From the NCBI RefSeq assembly GCF_048771995.1, contig NC_133032.1:23771501-23835500 (forward strand): DNA of 64,000 bases, read 5' to 3'. A program made the position numbers and the translations under genes. The notes under the pieces were generated by a model. That model saw only the letters and a program-made list of their open reading frames with translations, did not search any database and had not been told where the DNA came from. The DNA is from Taeniopygia guttata. Lineage: Eukaryota; Chordata; Aves; Passeriformes; Estrildidae. Shown here piece after piece: positions 50,301-61,600 of this stretch; within the stretch, counting starts at the first letter, position 1, and each line of letters starts with the position of its first letter.

Positions 50301-51878
50301 GCCAATTATGTTGGTTTTTGCCATAATTTTAATCCCCCATTACTTGGTCTCTTAATCTCACAGGGTCTCTTTTCTGAGGATGGAATATGTTATGTCTCAC
50401 AGCTCATCTCTCTGCCTTCTTGTATATCTGTGGGGTAGTGAGTTATGGACTGGTTTATGATTTATGTGGTAGTACAAAAGCTTCTTGGGTTACAAGAGCT
50501 GTATTGTCTCTGTGGACTTCTTGTTTGTCACATACCATTTGTTTTTCTAAGAAAGGGTTCAGAGGATGAAATGCAAGATTGAACCATGCAGTGCTTGAGT
50601 GGGTTGGTTTTTTCTTTTCTCTTTTTCTTTATTTCCCTTAAGCAGACTTTTCCATCCTCTTTCTTTGGCATCGAGGCAAGACTTATTTCCTTCTATTTCT
50701 CCTGAGGCAGTGCTGTTTCCCCTTGTTTAATTTCCCAATGTTGCCTGTAACAGCTTCCCTAAATATGTTTCCTTTAGCCACATAGGCCATTGTTTTTACT
50801 GTTTCAAAAGGATTTGAGAAAAAGCTTAGCAATGTACAGAAGGAGGCCACACACTTGCCAAAGCATAGTAAAAGTCTGTGGAGTGTTCTGGTTTTTTTTA
50901 AAGTGTCTGCACTGTGTCCTTCATGCACTAAAATGCAGCTCTGTTCTGAGGCTGGATTCCCTCTTGGCTCCATGTGCTCTTTCTGTGGGCAGGGCAGTGT
51001 CCCCTGGCAAACATCTCCTGGTGTAGCTGAGCTTGTGCTGAGAGCAGGGCTCCAGGCGGATGGCTCAGGGCACTCCTGCCTTGCTGACCCTGCTCCTCTG
51101 TGTAGCTCAAGGCCCTGACATTGTCTCTAGAGATGCTGCATCATCACAGATCTCAGGAACTCAGGTAGCTCCTGATGCTGAACTGAGATAAACCTTTGAT
51201 TTATTGTTGTGCCTCAGAGAACCCTTAGCATAGCCTGGTAGGTCTACTGTTTGCAGAAATCATGATCTGCTTGCTTGTCTTTTTGACACTGGCAACCATC
51301 ACTTCAACAGGAAAGATATCAGGCAGTCCCAATACTAATGTCAGACTGTATTAATCCTGAGTTCCTCCTGTGCAAGGACTCTCTAGATCCCATTTCAAAT
51401 GGCTGTATAGAGCAGCCACTGACTTCTATCTGCATGGATTTACTGTGGGAATTGTAACTGCCTCCTGAGATAATTGTATGTTTCTTGAGAATTGCACTCA
51501 GGATTAATATGCAGCTACACTAAGTCTATCCATGATCATTGCAAAGTGTTTGGCTCAATTCCTTTTCCCCTAAATAAACAAACATTTCAACATCCTCTTG
51601 TTTTTCAGAAGAAACCCTTAAGACAAATGACTGGGGAAGAAAAAGGCAAGGTGTCCAGCAGAAGTGTTGGATCAGACACAGCTACTTTTTGCCCTGTAGA
51701 AACTGGACAACCACCTGACGAGTTTCACCTATCTCCTTCTAAACAATGTTGGATCAAGGAAGGATCCTCCCATTATGGAGGCTTTCCAGGATTCAGTAGC
51801 AGTGATGGAGTATTAAGGGAACTGGATGATGGACAATTTGACCAGGAGGATGGAGTCACTCAGGTCACATGTATGTGA
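26643..51878 (+). CDS. RFTN2: RFTN2 (raftlin-2), spliced gene, 9 coding exons
   Basis: Raftlin-family peripheral membrane protein of lipid rafts; the family is linked to receptor uptake and TLR signalling (known for raftlin and raftlin-2, not shown here). Coding exons: 26651-26789, 31545-31728, 33631-33742, 35662-35974, 38889-39089, 41388-41509, 42641-42744, 48083-48161, 51609-51878. All join in phase to give 507 aa (human 501). MGCGLRKLED gives Gly2 for N-myristoylation and Cys3 for palmitoylation. The ATG context is gccATGG. Conserved blocks include ASSNPEVIKI, LVIEECPLT, WNEGTLSG, SSESGIEEE, DADWLELTTFYYKQGL-like, SSRKGNDAIVVEQWTVIE, LLHTLAEFGWLL and the C-terminal ELDDGQFDQEDGVTQVTCM. The acidic, Ser-rich middle (about 170-249) is the least conserved part. 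Converges on MOB4. Confidence 0.96.
26790..31544 (+). other. First long RFTN2 intron, 4.75 kb, no gene seen
   Basis: AT-rich; open frames here are short and unrecognised. Holds a perfect short palindrome and overlapping hairpin at 29772-29818. No transposable element recognised. Confidence 0.65.
29772..29818. repeat. Overlapping palindrome and hairpin
   Basis: 29772-29788 is a 17-base perfect palindrome (ttgctgat t atcagcaa). Its right part, 29778-29788, also pairs with 29808-29818 (11-bp stem, 19-base loop). Role unknown; may be chance. Confidence 0.6.
31545..31728 (+). CDS. RFTN2: RFTN2 coding exon 2
   Basis: 184 nt, residues 47-108: ASSNPEVIKISSVLDIASRV through GYVVGAVHPIM to MYRVVLSRLKL. 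Acceptor ctttttag, donor gtaaca. Confidence 0.95.
33631..33742 (+). CDS. RFTN2: RFTN2 coding exon 3
   Basis: 112 nt, residues 108-145: QKHTAPRGQRHPRLVIEECP then LTYETLTNEVVKELLEK. Acceptor tgtgttctag, donor gtaatg. Ends in phase 0. Confidence 0.95.
35662..35974 (+). CDS. RFTN2: RFTN2 coding exon 4 (hydrophilic middle region)
   Basis: 313 nt, residues 146-249: VNEAAKRGKKFVGFVTQHFP, then an acidic and Ser-rich part with NWNEGTLSGHSSESGIEEEM. The donor gtaata at 35975 gives phase 1 and joins correctly to the next exon. Reading through the donor adds about 45 Cys- and aromatic-rich codons before a stop at 36111. Confidence 0.93.
38889..39089 (+). CDS. RFTN2: RFTN2 coding exon 5
   Basis: 201 nt, residues 250-316: KLYTVFNVFDDDSTCWTYHE through WLELTTFYYKQGLALVDSF to HWETSK. 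Acceptor ctctccttag, donor gtgagt. Confidence 0.95.
41388..41509 (+). CDS. RFTN2: RFTN2 coding exon 6
   Basis: 122 nt, residues 317-357: GDYLPKSLEGLFIYEEEGAG then SSRKGNDAIVVEQWTVIE. Acceptor gttcacag, donor gtaaat. Confidence 0.95.
42641..42744 (+). CDS. RFTN2: RFTN2 coding exon 7
   Basis: 104 nt, residues 358-392: GCEIKTDYGPLLHTLAEFGW then LLTCVLPTPIVRHD. Acceptor attaatgtag, donor gtaccc (moderate). Confidence 0.95.
42745..48082 (+). other. Longest RFTN2 intron, 5.3 kb, no gene seen
   Basis: Non-coding. Contains a GC-richer patch at about 44,105-44,310 that I could not assign to a repeat family, and a T30 run at 47359-47388. No splice-compatible exon resembling a known protein. Confidence 0.65.
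47359..47388. repeat. Poly(T) run, 30 bases
   Basis: Thirty consecutive T, the longest homopolymer in the window; likely length-variable. No retroposed body recognised next to it. Confidence 0.95.
48083..48161 (+). CDS. RFTN2: RFTN2 coding exon 8
   Basis: 79 nt, residues 392-418: EGNLATKQVIFLQRPVMWSS then AVQTPE. Acceptor acattttag, donor gtgagt. Confidence 0.95.
51609..51878 (+). CDS. RFTN2: RFTN2 last coding exon
   Basis: 270 nt including tga, residues 419-507. Variable Ser/Thr-rich stretch, then GFSSSDGVLRELDDGQFDQE and DGVTQVTCM, the strongly conserved raftlin-2 C-terminus. Acceptor gtttttcag. Confidence 0.96.
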   Translation, partial: KKPLRQMTGEEKGKVSSRSVGSDTATFCPVETGQPPDEFHLSPSKQCWIKEGSSHYGGFPGFSSSDGVLRELDDGQFDQEDGVTQVTCM

Positions 51879-52330
51879 TGAGTAAGTAACTGCATAAAAT
51901 GGACATGTACATAAATCACACAAATTTTTTTTTTTTTATTACACTACTTTAAATACATTGGTATAATCCTATGACTCTTCCCAAACACTCTTGTATTTTT
52001 GTCTGTGTTGTGTTAATCCTACTGTAGTAATAATACTACTGCAAAATAATTTGGTTTTCTGTCTGTCTTTAATAGTGTAACTACATGATTTGGGTGCTCT
52101 GCTAACTTGTTAATGCTTTTGACAAGCAAGGAAGCAAAAGCTGCAAAACAGTGACAGTTTGAATTGTGTGAGAGAGAAAGGAATGAGGATGTTTAGAATT
52201 TTCCAAAAGCTGGAGGAATGCTTTTGAGTTTGTTTGGTTGTTTTGTCCTTGGGGTTTTTTAAGGATGTTGTAAATATTGGTGGGAAAAAATGAACTGTCT
52301 GGCTGTTCTTAAGTTTTAATATAATTTTCA

Positions 52331-54562
52331 CTTTATTTGCCTTGCATTAGTTCAAAAGCCTAGATAAATGTCAAGTCTTACGCTAGAGTGGTAATAATTT
52401 AAGCTACATTCAGACAGTATGGACAGAAAAACTCAAGAGGCTGTAGGTAGGTAACTTGTTCCTGGAATATAACTTCCCCTATGCGGTTTTCACAGGGTTC
52501 CTTGTACATGTTAGCCAGGAGCTTATAACTTGTATTATAATGATGTGTTCATAATGTACTTGTGAGTGGAAATTAAGAACTGTTCATCCCCTGCAGATAA
52601 CTTGCAGTCTGTAAACAAGTAGTTTGAGAAGCTCCCTAGGAAGCATTGAGAGCAGTGTGATGCTGCTAATGCAGAGGAGGAGGATGCAGGCTAAACTTCA
52701 TAGGCAGTATAAAATGTCTCAGCTAAATGTATCTCACACTGGATGAAGTGTATTGAGGTGCATCCAATACCAGACTTGATGTTCAGAGGAAAGGATCAAG
52801 TTGCTGTGCTTCCATCCTTACTATGGGGAGGAGCTGCTTGCATTAAGGGAAGTTAATGGTGGTAAGGTGCTGTGGGGAGAGGAACAAACAGCAACTGCTT
52901 TTATGCTGCTGTCTGGAAACTGTATTTTACAGAGGAGAAGCTGAATAAAAATTTAAAAAAAAAAAAGTGCTCATCATCTCTACACTAGTGTAAAATAATT
53001 CAGTCAAAATAAGTCAGAACTGAGCAAATGTATTCCTAACTCCACTCTTAATGTTTGCAGTACAGCACACACATCACCCAGGGATTTTGGTACCTGTCTG
53101 TGTGTTGTGCTGCAAACACAGATGTCATGAATCATTTACCTCCAACACCCTGTTCTCCATGGATGGTATCCCACCAGCTGCTCTGGGACTCTGCCTAATC
53201 CACAGTGGTAGATGCTGGCACTAAATACAGTGGGCAGATTAATGCAGTGACTGGAACACCAACAATTAACTCCAAATAAGCACTCCAGGAGATGGCCAGG
53301 CTAGTGGAGGTTCAGCTGCAGTCTCAAAGCTGTGCAGAAAGAACTTTGCTGTTTATTTCAGTAAGCAAAACTAATTCATGCAGTAAAAAAGTTTAATTTT
53401 ATATAGGACAGGGGGTAGGGAGAAAACTCACTCTACTGACATAATTAGCATAGGGTAAACTTGAAATAATATTGCTTTGGAGCTGCTTCCTGATTTACTT
53501 ATGATATTCTTACTGGCAGGATTGCTTATTTTTTCTTTGGAAGACCAACTCTTAATTGCTTGTAGCATGTTGGGGGCTTTTCTTCCAAAAAAATCTACAG
53601 CTCTGGAGATTTAGCTTCAACTTCTTTTTCCCATTGCATGCTGTGGGGAGTGATGGGAGCTCCTCAAATAGGAGGTACAGTAAGGAACCTCTTCTGGCAA
53701 AGGCTCTTCTCCCAGCTTTCCCACCAGCATCTTGAGGTCAGGGATGTGGGGCATGAGCCTTGTATTCATTCCCTGTCTGGGGGCACTGTAGGGAGGAAGA
53801 TCCCTCTGCTGACAGGGAGAGTGCTGGGCTAGGTGTCCCTGCAGAGCCTGCCCCAAGTGCTGCTTTGTCTTGTGGCACTTCTCAGGGAGCACTGGTCATC
53901 TCCAGTGGGCAACAGGGATCTCTTCCATGGGACACGGATGGAGAATATGAAATAGAAGTTACAGCTATCTCTGGCAGAAAGCCAGCTAACTCTAGCACAT
54001 TATAAATGGAGTAACAGCTGGTCTCATGCAACCTGGAATATGTTGCTTTAATTCTAGAAGTATTTTTTATGAGTTCTCCAAACCCTGTTTTTGTAATTTT
54101 AACCATTGTTTAACCATTGGTCATTCTCCATACATACCCAATCTGTAAAATGGGCAAAAATTGGTCCAGAGCTCCAGTTCTGAATATTTCAAGTTAGAGC
54201 TTTTAAAGTATGTCAAAGAAAGAACCTTTTATAAAGCAAGATCTTTGCTTAAGATGGTTAATATTAGTGAACCCTAAACCAAAACTGAGCTTGTAAGTAT
54301 TTCAGTAAGTTACAAAGTATAAAGTAGTATATTTAATGCAGTTACTCTTTCTAGAATGCATTCATTGGATAAAAATCACTTTTAACTGAGATCTTCCTGT
54401 ATCACCTGTTGAAAGTGCACAAAATTCAATTAAAATAGTGTCTTTCTAAGATCAATGTTCTCCTTACAATTAATGGGATGTACACAAGACAGACTGTTTT
54501 GGAACTGAGGTGGAAATTGAGTATACCTTTATTTGCCTTGCATAAATTCAAAAGGTCCTAGT
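52331..54562 (+). repeat. Pair of similar 33-base segments (52331-52364, 54527-54562)
   Basis: Both read ctttatttgccttgcat, then ttcaaaag and cctag, with small differences between. The flanks do not match. Might be element termini or shared UTR motifs; unassigned. Confidence 0.5.
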
Positions 54563-55553
54563 CCACAGGTGCACTAGAACATCATCACTTTCAGCAAGAA
54601 AGACTTCTTTTAAAATGAAATAAAGCTAAATTCTTTCTCAATAGCCTTCAGTTTTAACTATGCTTTAGTCCTTGCTCACGAATGTCACAGGTGTTGACAA
54701 TGCTGCAAACCTCTGGATTTCTTTCTGTCTTTTTTTAATGCAGTATAGCCATGCTAAATTGTTTCCTCTGAACCCACTCAGCAATTCCTGGATTGTTAAG
54801 GACAGCTGGGGTTTTTAATGTCATTTGTCTCATAGTATCAAAGTTGCCTGTGCTGTAGAAATACTCATCTGAATTGTTTGCTTTTCGCAGTCAGGACAAG
54901 TTGCTTGCTCGGCCTGTGTGAAGACAGTGCGAGAATTATCTGACTTCATGCACTTGACCACTCATCTTCTAAGGCTTGGATGCTGAAACTGAAAAAAATT
55001 AAAATGCTTCTAAAACAAGTTATGGAAAATCTTCTGGTTTGTTCCTTGTAAAAAATTTTTGAAAGACAGCTCTGTCTTACTTGGATGAGTGAAAAAGGGA
55101 GGGTGCATTTTGGGTATAGATTTGATTTCAGATCCTCATCGCCTGTCTGGCACAAACCAGAGCATGAAGGTTTGGCTTTACTGGTATGGTGACCAGCACT
55201 GTCCATTAAGTAAAGCAGCTTTGTAAATCAGAAGAATTCTCTGAAAAAAATAGTAAGTACACTTTCTGTAGTCAATAACAAGAGTTCAGCCAGGAGCCTG
55301 TGTGTTTGAAATAGTAGGGAAACCCCTTTCCTGATGGTGACAACAGAAATGCTCTGCAACTTTTAGAAAGAATGGAAGGCAGCCATGTTGATGAACCTCT
55401 GCAAAAGATTGTTTATACTTTCTGATGCTTAAATTGTTTGGAGGGGAAATAGTTTTCTAATGTTTACAAACAGGAAGAAACTGTCCACAGTTAAATATTT
55501 TGTACTTTACTTGTAACTGTCAGAACAGTTTATTTACATACCTGGTCAACTGC

Positions 55554-55559
55554 AATAAA
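55554..55559 (+). terminator. Candidate RFTN2 polyadenylation signal AATAAA
   Basis: Hexamer followed within 20-45 bases by the T/G-rich stretch cttgttttgggtctgt. About 3.7 kb past the stop; earlier hexamers could also be used. Confidence 0.35.
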
Positions 55560-56302
55560 CGGCTGCTTCACTTGTTTTGGGTCTGTAAAATATTCTTTTT
55601 GTATGGGTTCAGATCTTTTCTCTAGTTCATATAGGGAGATTCTCACCATTAGAAGTAGTTAGCACATCAGTTCCCAGTTCATGGTGTTTGTCTCACACTG
55701 ACATTAACTGGGTTGGATCAATGTGTACCTTGTCTCAAGCTAAAATTACCTTTTTGCAGTCTTGTCTGAACAGCAAAGCCTTATAGAGTTAATGCCATCT
55801 AGTAAAAGCTCATTAGGTTTTCCCTGTTCTTAGTATATTCATCTTTTGAAGGCAAAAAATGGAGATTGCTGTCTTGACAGCTTAACACCATGGCTGATGT
55901 GCTGGAAGATGTGCTAAGCCAAAGGTGAGGAGAAACCCCAGTGACGAAGGAAGAAGTCATTTGACAGTGAGTCTTTGCTTACAGCCACTGTGTCAGTGAC
56001 ATGCAGTCATAAATGTGCTTATTCTGTATCTAGAGGGCCTCTTCTACACCTCCCATATTTTAACTGTGGAACCAGCATATTCTTATTTGAAGAGTGTTTG
56101 AGGGTTGATTTGCAAGTTCCTAATGAGTATTTTAGTTCCCTACTTTGGAAAGAAGAAAGACAACCTGACTTGAGCACACCTTGGAGCAGAGATGGGGGAG
56201 CACCCAAGGGTCTGTTGGAAACAGTTGCTGTGTTCTCAGACAAGATGAAAAAAGAGAATAACTTGTCAAAATATAGTGGCATGGATAAAGAAACAGTTTA
56301 AT

Positions 56303-58502
56303 TTTATCCTTTTTTTTACAATATAATTCAAAGACAGTCTCAGTTTCCCTATGATGTAAAGTCTAAATTAAACCCGTTAATATTTATTAGACAAATCAAT
56401 GGTTTGCTTAGGCTAACTGAAGTTTTATGGTACCATCCAGGCACATGTGTGTACACAGTACTCATGTAAACAATAGCAAGGGAAAATACAAGCAGTGTCT
56501 CACTTAGGCCTTATATAAATTTAGTTTAGTATAGCAAGTCAACTTTACAGTGCAAATCTGAATGAGAATAAACAGGATTCAAACTACCAGAGTTTTGTTT
56601 TGAAGTTAAACTCTTAAAGCATGAAAGGAAGAGGTTTAAAATTTTAATGCAGTCCTGAGCACCACATCATCATCTTCAATTTTGTAGAGGAAATGTAATT
56701 AGCAACACCAGTCCCATGTTTTTGCCTGTCCCAGTCACCATGGCCAACATACACATGCAGAGTGACTGTACAAAGGAGCCACACCTTGGATGGTCCTAGA
56801 GGAGACAGCAACAAGCTAAATACATTTTACTACCTCCAGAAAACATCCTCCTACCTGCAGTACAAACTCCAAGGTATCTATCAAAATCAGGTAACCTGGT
56901 CTATACAAGGCAAGTTACAGCTAAGTGTATAGACAGTAACTAAAGCTACTTCACTCTGACAACATCTCATGCAATTACCCTGCTGACAGTTAAATACAAT
57001 GATAAACATGAGACAAGAAGCTGCTGAAGAACACAGCTGTTGAAGTACTTAAGCTTAGTCTCTCAATTTTCTCATTGTTTATATTCCCTTTACATCCAGT
57101 TGATAACAGTTGCTTGAGGTGTGCTTGATTCATATAAAGAAAAATAGAATTTAAGGCATGTTTAGTATATTATGAAAAAACACTTAGTAAAAATATGTGG
57201 ACTCCCTTCTTTCCATGTAAATGTAATGTAGAAAACAAAGTGTAAATTACTAAAACTAGCTGAGCTAGCCCATTCTGACCTGCTGGAAAAAATAAAGAGG
57301 GCTCCTGTCAACTTCAGAGAAACAAGCTAACTTCTTAAACAGCAAAGCAAAATTCATTCAAGAACACTGCTACTGCTTTTATACCCTGCATTCATGTACA
57401 CTTAGCAGTATTTCTCTTATATGCATCTCTAAAACATTTAATTCTATCTCTCTAGACAAAATACAATTAAGCAGCACTCATAGAAATCGTCAGTTATTGC
57501 AAATCTGCAAACACAACTTGAAATAGACACCTGATAGGGAACCAGAAACATGAATCCAAATCTTTCATTCATTATGGTTAAGGTAAATAAAGAGAAACAA
57601 ATCGATGTTGAAAACACAATTAACTTGCAAAGCATCAGATTGGATATTTCAGGTATGTAGCATGTTTTGACTAGGAATACAAGCAGAGACTGTGCCAGTG
57701 TGTTACATAGTGTAACATGAACAGCTGAGGTATAATCTGTAAGCAGTTGCCGTAAATATGCACAGGTATTCTTTAGAGATGTTGTGGACAGGAGAACAGC
57801 AGAAGTGTGCCTTAACAGGACAGCACCTGTCCCCTGCTACGCACAAATCTCCACTGCTGACAAAAAAAAAAAGTCCAGAAAGTGTGTTAGATATATATCA
57901 AGAATATATATGTTCAATACCATAGTGAAATTGTCCTTTTGGTTAATACTATAGATCCTTTTAGTATCTGGATATACACATACAGCAATATGCATATCCT
58001 AGAAGTAAATCTCCAAAGCCATTAAAAAAAAAAAAAAAAAAGGTAAGTTAGGAATAAGCTACATTGCAAGAAGCTTCCTGCAGAAATATATATTTAAGGT
58101 GATAATCTTTGAACCAAGACTTAATATAGCTACTGCATTACAAAATGGCTTGCTGTGAAATTGTTATCTCACTTTTTCCCCACCCAATCAGACACATTTC
58201 AGGATTGTAATTCAATGATTGTTTAGCAGCATTTTTAGAGAACTGTAAATTCATTTATTAACAGGCATTATAAACAGATACTACTACTTTTATTTAAAAA
58301 CCATGAGTGCCACATTGATGAATATACAGCTCATGAATAACTTAGAAGTATTTCCCATATTAAAAGGCAATGCACACAGCATACAAAAAGTATACTAAAC
58401 AAAGCTATGTGGATACGCGATTGAAGTGTCTAAAGTGATATATACAGTAGATAATTAATGTTTTGTTTATATTCAGTACAGGATTCTGTACTGCTCTTCC
58501 CA
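56303..58502 (-). other. MOB4: Likely MOB4 3' UTR
   Basis: AT-rich sequence downstream (on the minus strand) of the MOB4 stop, without coding frames. An ATTAAA signal on the minus strand at 56297-56302 is one possible end; an AATAAA at 56383-56388 is another. It includes an A-run at about 58023-58041. Boundaries are inferred. Confidence 0.4.
58023..58041. repeat. A-rich homopolymer run
   Basis: About 18 consecutive A within the likely MOB4 3' UTR (a T-run in the transcript). Confidence 0.85.
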
Positions 58503-58634
58503 TTATGCCTCACTCTCCCCTGACACTGAATTTTGCACTTCTTCTTCCAAAATTGGTACAATCAGGTTATCCTTGGACATCAGATTATACTTCATCACAA
58601 ACTTAGTGAACCGGTGACACAAGAAAGTTTCATT
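58503..58634 (-). CDS. MOB4: MOB4 last coding exon
   Basis: 132 nt including taa, encoding [20 protein letters not shown], then [12 protein letters not shown] and [10 protein letters not shown], the MOB4 C-terminus. Acceptor cacctccag on the minus strand. Confidence 0.96.
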   Translation of the reverse strand, partial: NETFLCHRFTKFVMKYNLMSKDNLIVPILEEEVQNSVSGESEA

Positions 58635-61600
58635 CTGGAGGTGAAAAAAGGGAAAAAACAGTATGTACAGAAGGATTATTTTAAACCATTATGAGGAACA
58701 TGCTAAACAAAAAGCCTGCTTCTATATAATTGTCTCCTTACATTTACAGGTCTTAGTCAAGCTTAAATAGTAAATTTATTGCTTCTTTTATGTCTTTACT
58801 GGTTGCTTATAGTTACTACAAATACTAAGAAACCTACTGAAATTGAGGCTTCAGTCACAGCCCAATTTAACAGCACTTAGTGCATGTAGGAGGAATTTCA
58901 GAATCATACTTTTAAATACTTAAATATATTCTTGTCTGTCTCTAGCACAACAGGGCACAATCATTTGTTCCAGAAACTTTCAGTGGGATTTGGCAAAGGT
59001 TCCCTTTTATATTTAGCTGTACCCCTTATCTCCTTTCTATCTATTAATTTTTACTTTCCCATTAAAAAGAAAGGTTACTGGTCGTGCACAAGTTGCCCTC
59101 AATTACTCTGATCCTTTACAATTACACAATTACAGTTCCTTAACTGTTGTGCAACATACAGAAACAGGAAATACATATATATACATATATGTATATAAGC
59201 AGTACTAACTGCACTCAGTGCTTGAATACATTCAGAATTCTTAAATACAAGATGAATTTGCTGGCCTTTTATCTAAATGAAGAGAAACCATAACTGAGCA
59301 CACTGATCACATAAATGAATGTTTATGTTTCTGTGTAAGTATAACAGCTTTTCAGTTCTTGTAAAACTGGATTCAACTGTAATCAATCCTTCATTTGAAT
59401 ATAGATCTTCTAGTAGGACTAAGTATTTTATACAACTCCATCACAGCTGTAACTTGAGTAAATACCCTGCTTTCAAGATGTAATTTCAAACTACTTACTT
59501 CATATTCATCAAATATCTGCCGGTGATGAAAATAAGCATGTGAAAATATTCTGTAAATCCTTCGGCACACCGATCCTAATTTGGCTACAGAGGATTCCTT
59601 TATGCTAACCCTGTAAGCAGCAGGAGAAAGGTTACACAACTGCTCTAATGAAATGACTACTGAGGAACATTCTGACATAAATTTTAATTGTTAAAACTAT
59701 TCTGTACAATTGCATATGAAATTCAGATTTGTTGGTGCAAGTTCCACATTACAAATTGTACTCTGACTACAAAAAAAGTTCTGTAATTAATTGCCTATAA
59801 TTAATCATCATCAATTCTGGTAAAGGCGGGATTTCTGGTTTCTAGGGTTTATGGGCAAAGAAAAAAATATGTCCAGTTGCACCTCCTTGTCTGTACTGAA
59901 TTCCTTGAGAAGTATCATTGTGACTTGGGCAGGGAGTTCTCTCTGATGTGACCTGCCTATTCAGTTGTTTGTCTCTGTCTTCTGGGATTGCCATGTCTCA
60001 CAGTAGATTGGTGTTGGCTTCTGGAGGGTTTTGGTGCTGTCCTGTTGAAGGAGTTCGAGGTGCAGCATCTGTCCCAAGGCCATCCTCTTGTCTAGGTGAG
60101 TGCTACTCCAATGGAAGCCCCATACCACTAACAGATATTACTAAAACAGTTTTTACCTAAAAAGCATCCCTTGGCTCCAGTAAATGGCAAACTATTTGAA
60201 TAAGCCAGAATTCTTCCTTGGCTTAGAAGTGGCAATAGGCCTCCCAACTCCTAAGAGCTGCAGGATTTTTATAAATAGTAGTCCATGAAACATGCATTAT
60301 AATTCTCCCTGGGCTTTGTCACTGTCTTAATTTCCAACCTCCTCCCTCCTTCTCTCCCTCCTCCCAAGAGAAAATGTTTTTACCTGCTGGGGAAATATTT
60401 ATTGCTATTCAGAAGACATGCAGCTCCATCAAGTGTGTGCCTGGTGTAGTCTATAGCAGGACACTACAGAAACAGAGAGTGAGTGAGCACATGCATGACA
60501 TTGCCAGGACTTGTTTAAAAATAAACGTTTTATTGTAGTTCCTGATGCTCTGAACTTCACTGGTCATTTTTATCCCCATAAGTTCCACACAGCTTTTCTA
60601 AAGGTATAACTATATATATATATGTGTATATATATATATATATATATAGGTATAACTACATTTCCTCTTTAAGTGAGTAATTTCTTTTCTCTGCTTCACA
60701 ACCCATGTAAATTATTTCAGGAAAAAAAGTTACTATGGCAATGCCATTATGCACATGAGTAGTGAATTTTATGCCTCTCCTTGAACAAAGCTGTATAATA
60801 AAAATACATGCTAGGAGTACACTGAAAGGAAAGATGATTGTTAACCTCACAGCTCATTTGTTTCCCACACAATCAAGTTGCCAGACTTGTTCTTTTACAG
60901 GCTCTGAAACCAAACCTGCACCTAAATCTATCAGTGCTTTTTGCTTTGGCAAAGAAAACTAAAATCATACATGTAATTAAGTGTGTAACAAGCCATCTCT
61001 GGTCTGCAATCAAGTACACCTAAAGGAAGAAAAGAGTAACTGAGCCAGACTGAGAGAAGGAATGTCTGTCCATTGTCCATTCACCAGTTTCAGGGAAAAG
61101 ACTTGTCAGCTGTACATTTCTGTCAGCAGTTCAAGGTTCAATCACCCCCTATCTGACCATGAGTTGGTGGCTGCTGCCATGGAAAACAGGAGATGAATGC
61201 TGCATGCTCAGAGATAAAAAGAAGCCTGAAGTTCTCTGTTCTAGCTGAGGACCACACTGCCAGACATGCCTAGATGCTGACCAGGGATAGGGGTTAAAGG
61301 AGAGAGTGGGAAGTTGGCTAAATCAAAACACCTCAGAAAAGTAAAAGCAGAACAATACAAGAAAAAAGATCTTACAGGACAGAAACTATGAGGTTAAAAA
61401 GAACCAATACCTTATTCTGGAAGGTGAAATACAAAGATAAATATGACAAACTGCACTACCATCATAACCAAAAGCAATAAAGACCTTCTGAAGGTTAAAA
61501 AAAAAAATTATTAAGTGCTTTAACAGAAGATCTGAACAAAATTTAAACTAACTGGACATGGAGGAAGACAAGCTAATGCCATGCTGATAAACCCACTTGA

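Larger units (their letters stand above)
51879..55575 (+). other. RFTN2: Likely RFTN2 3' UTR and downstream sequence
   Basis: No open coding sequence. AATAAA hexamers occur at 52943, 54619 and 55554; the last lies in the most poly(A)-site-like context (followed by a G/T-rich stretch at about 55575-55600). The true end is not decidable by eye. Contains a 33-base near-repeat (52331-52364 and 54527-54562) and a GC-richer patch at about 53,620-53,960. Confidence 0.4.
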
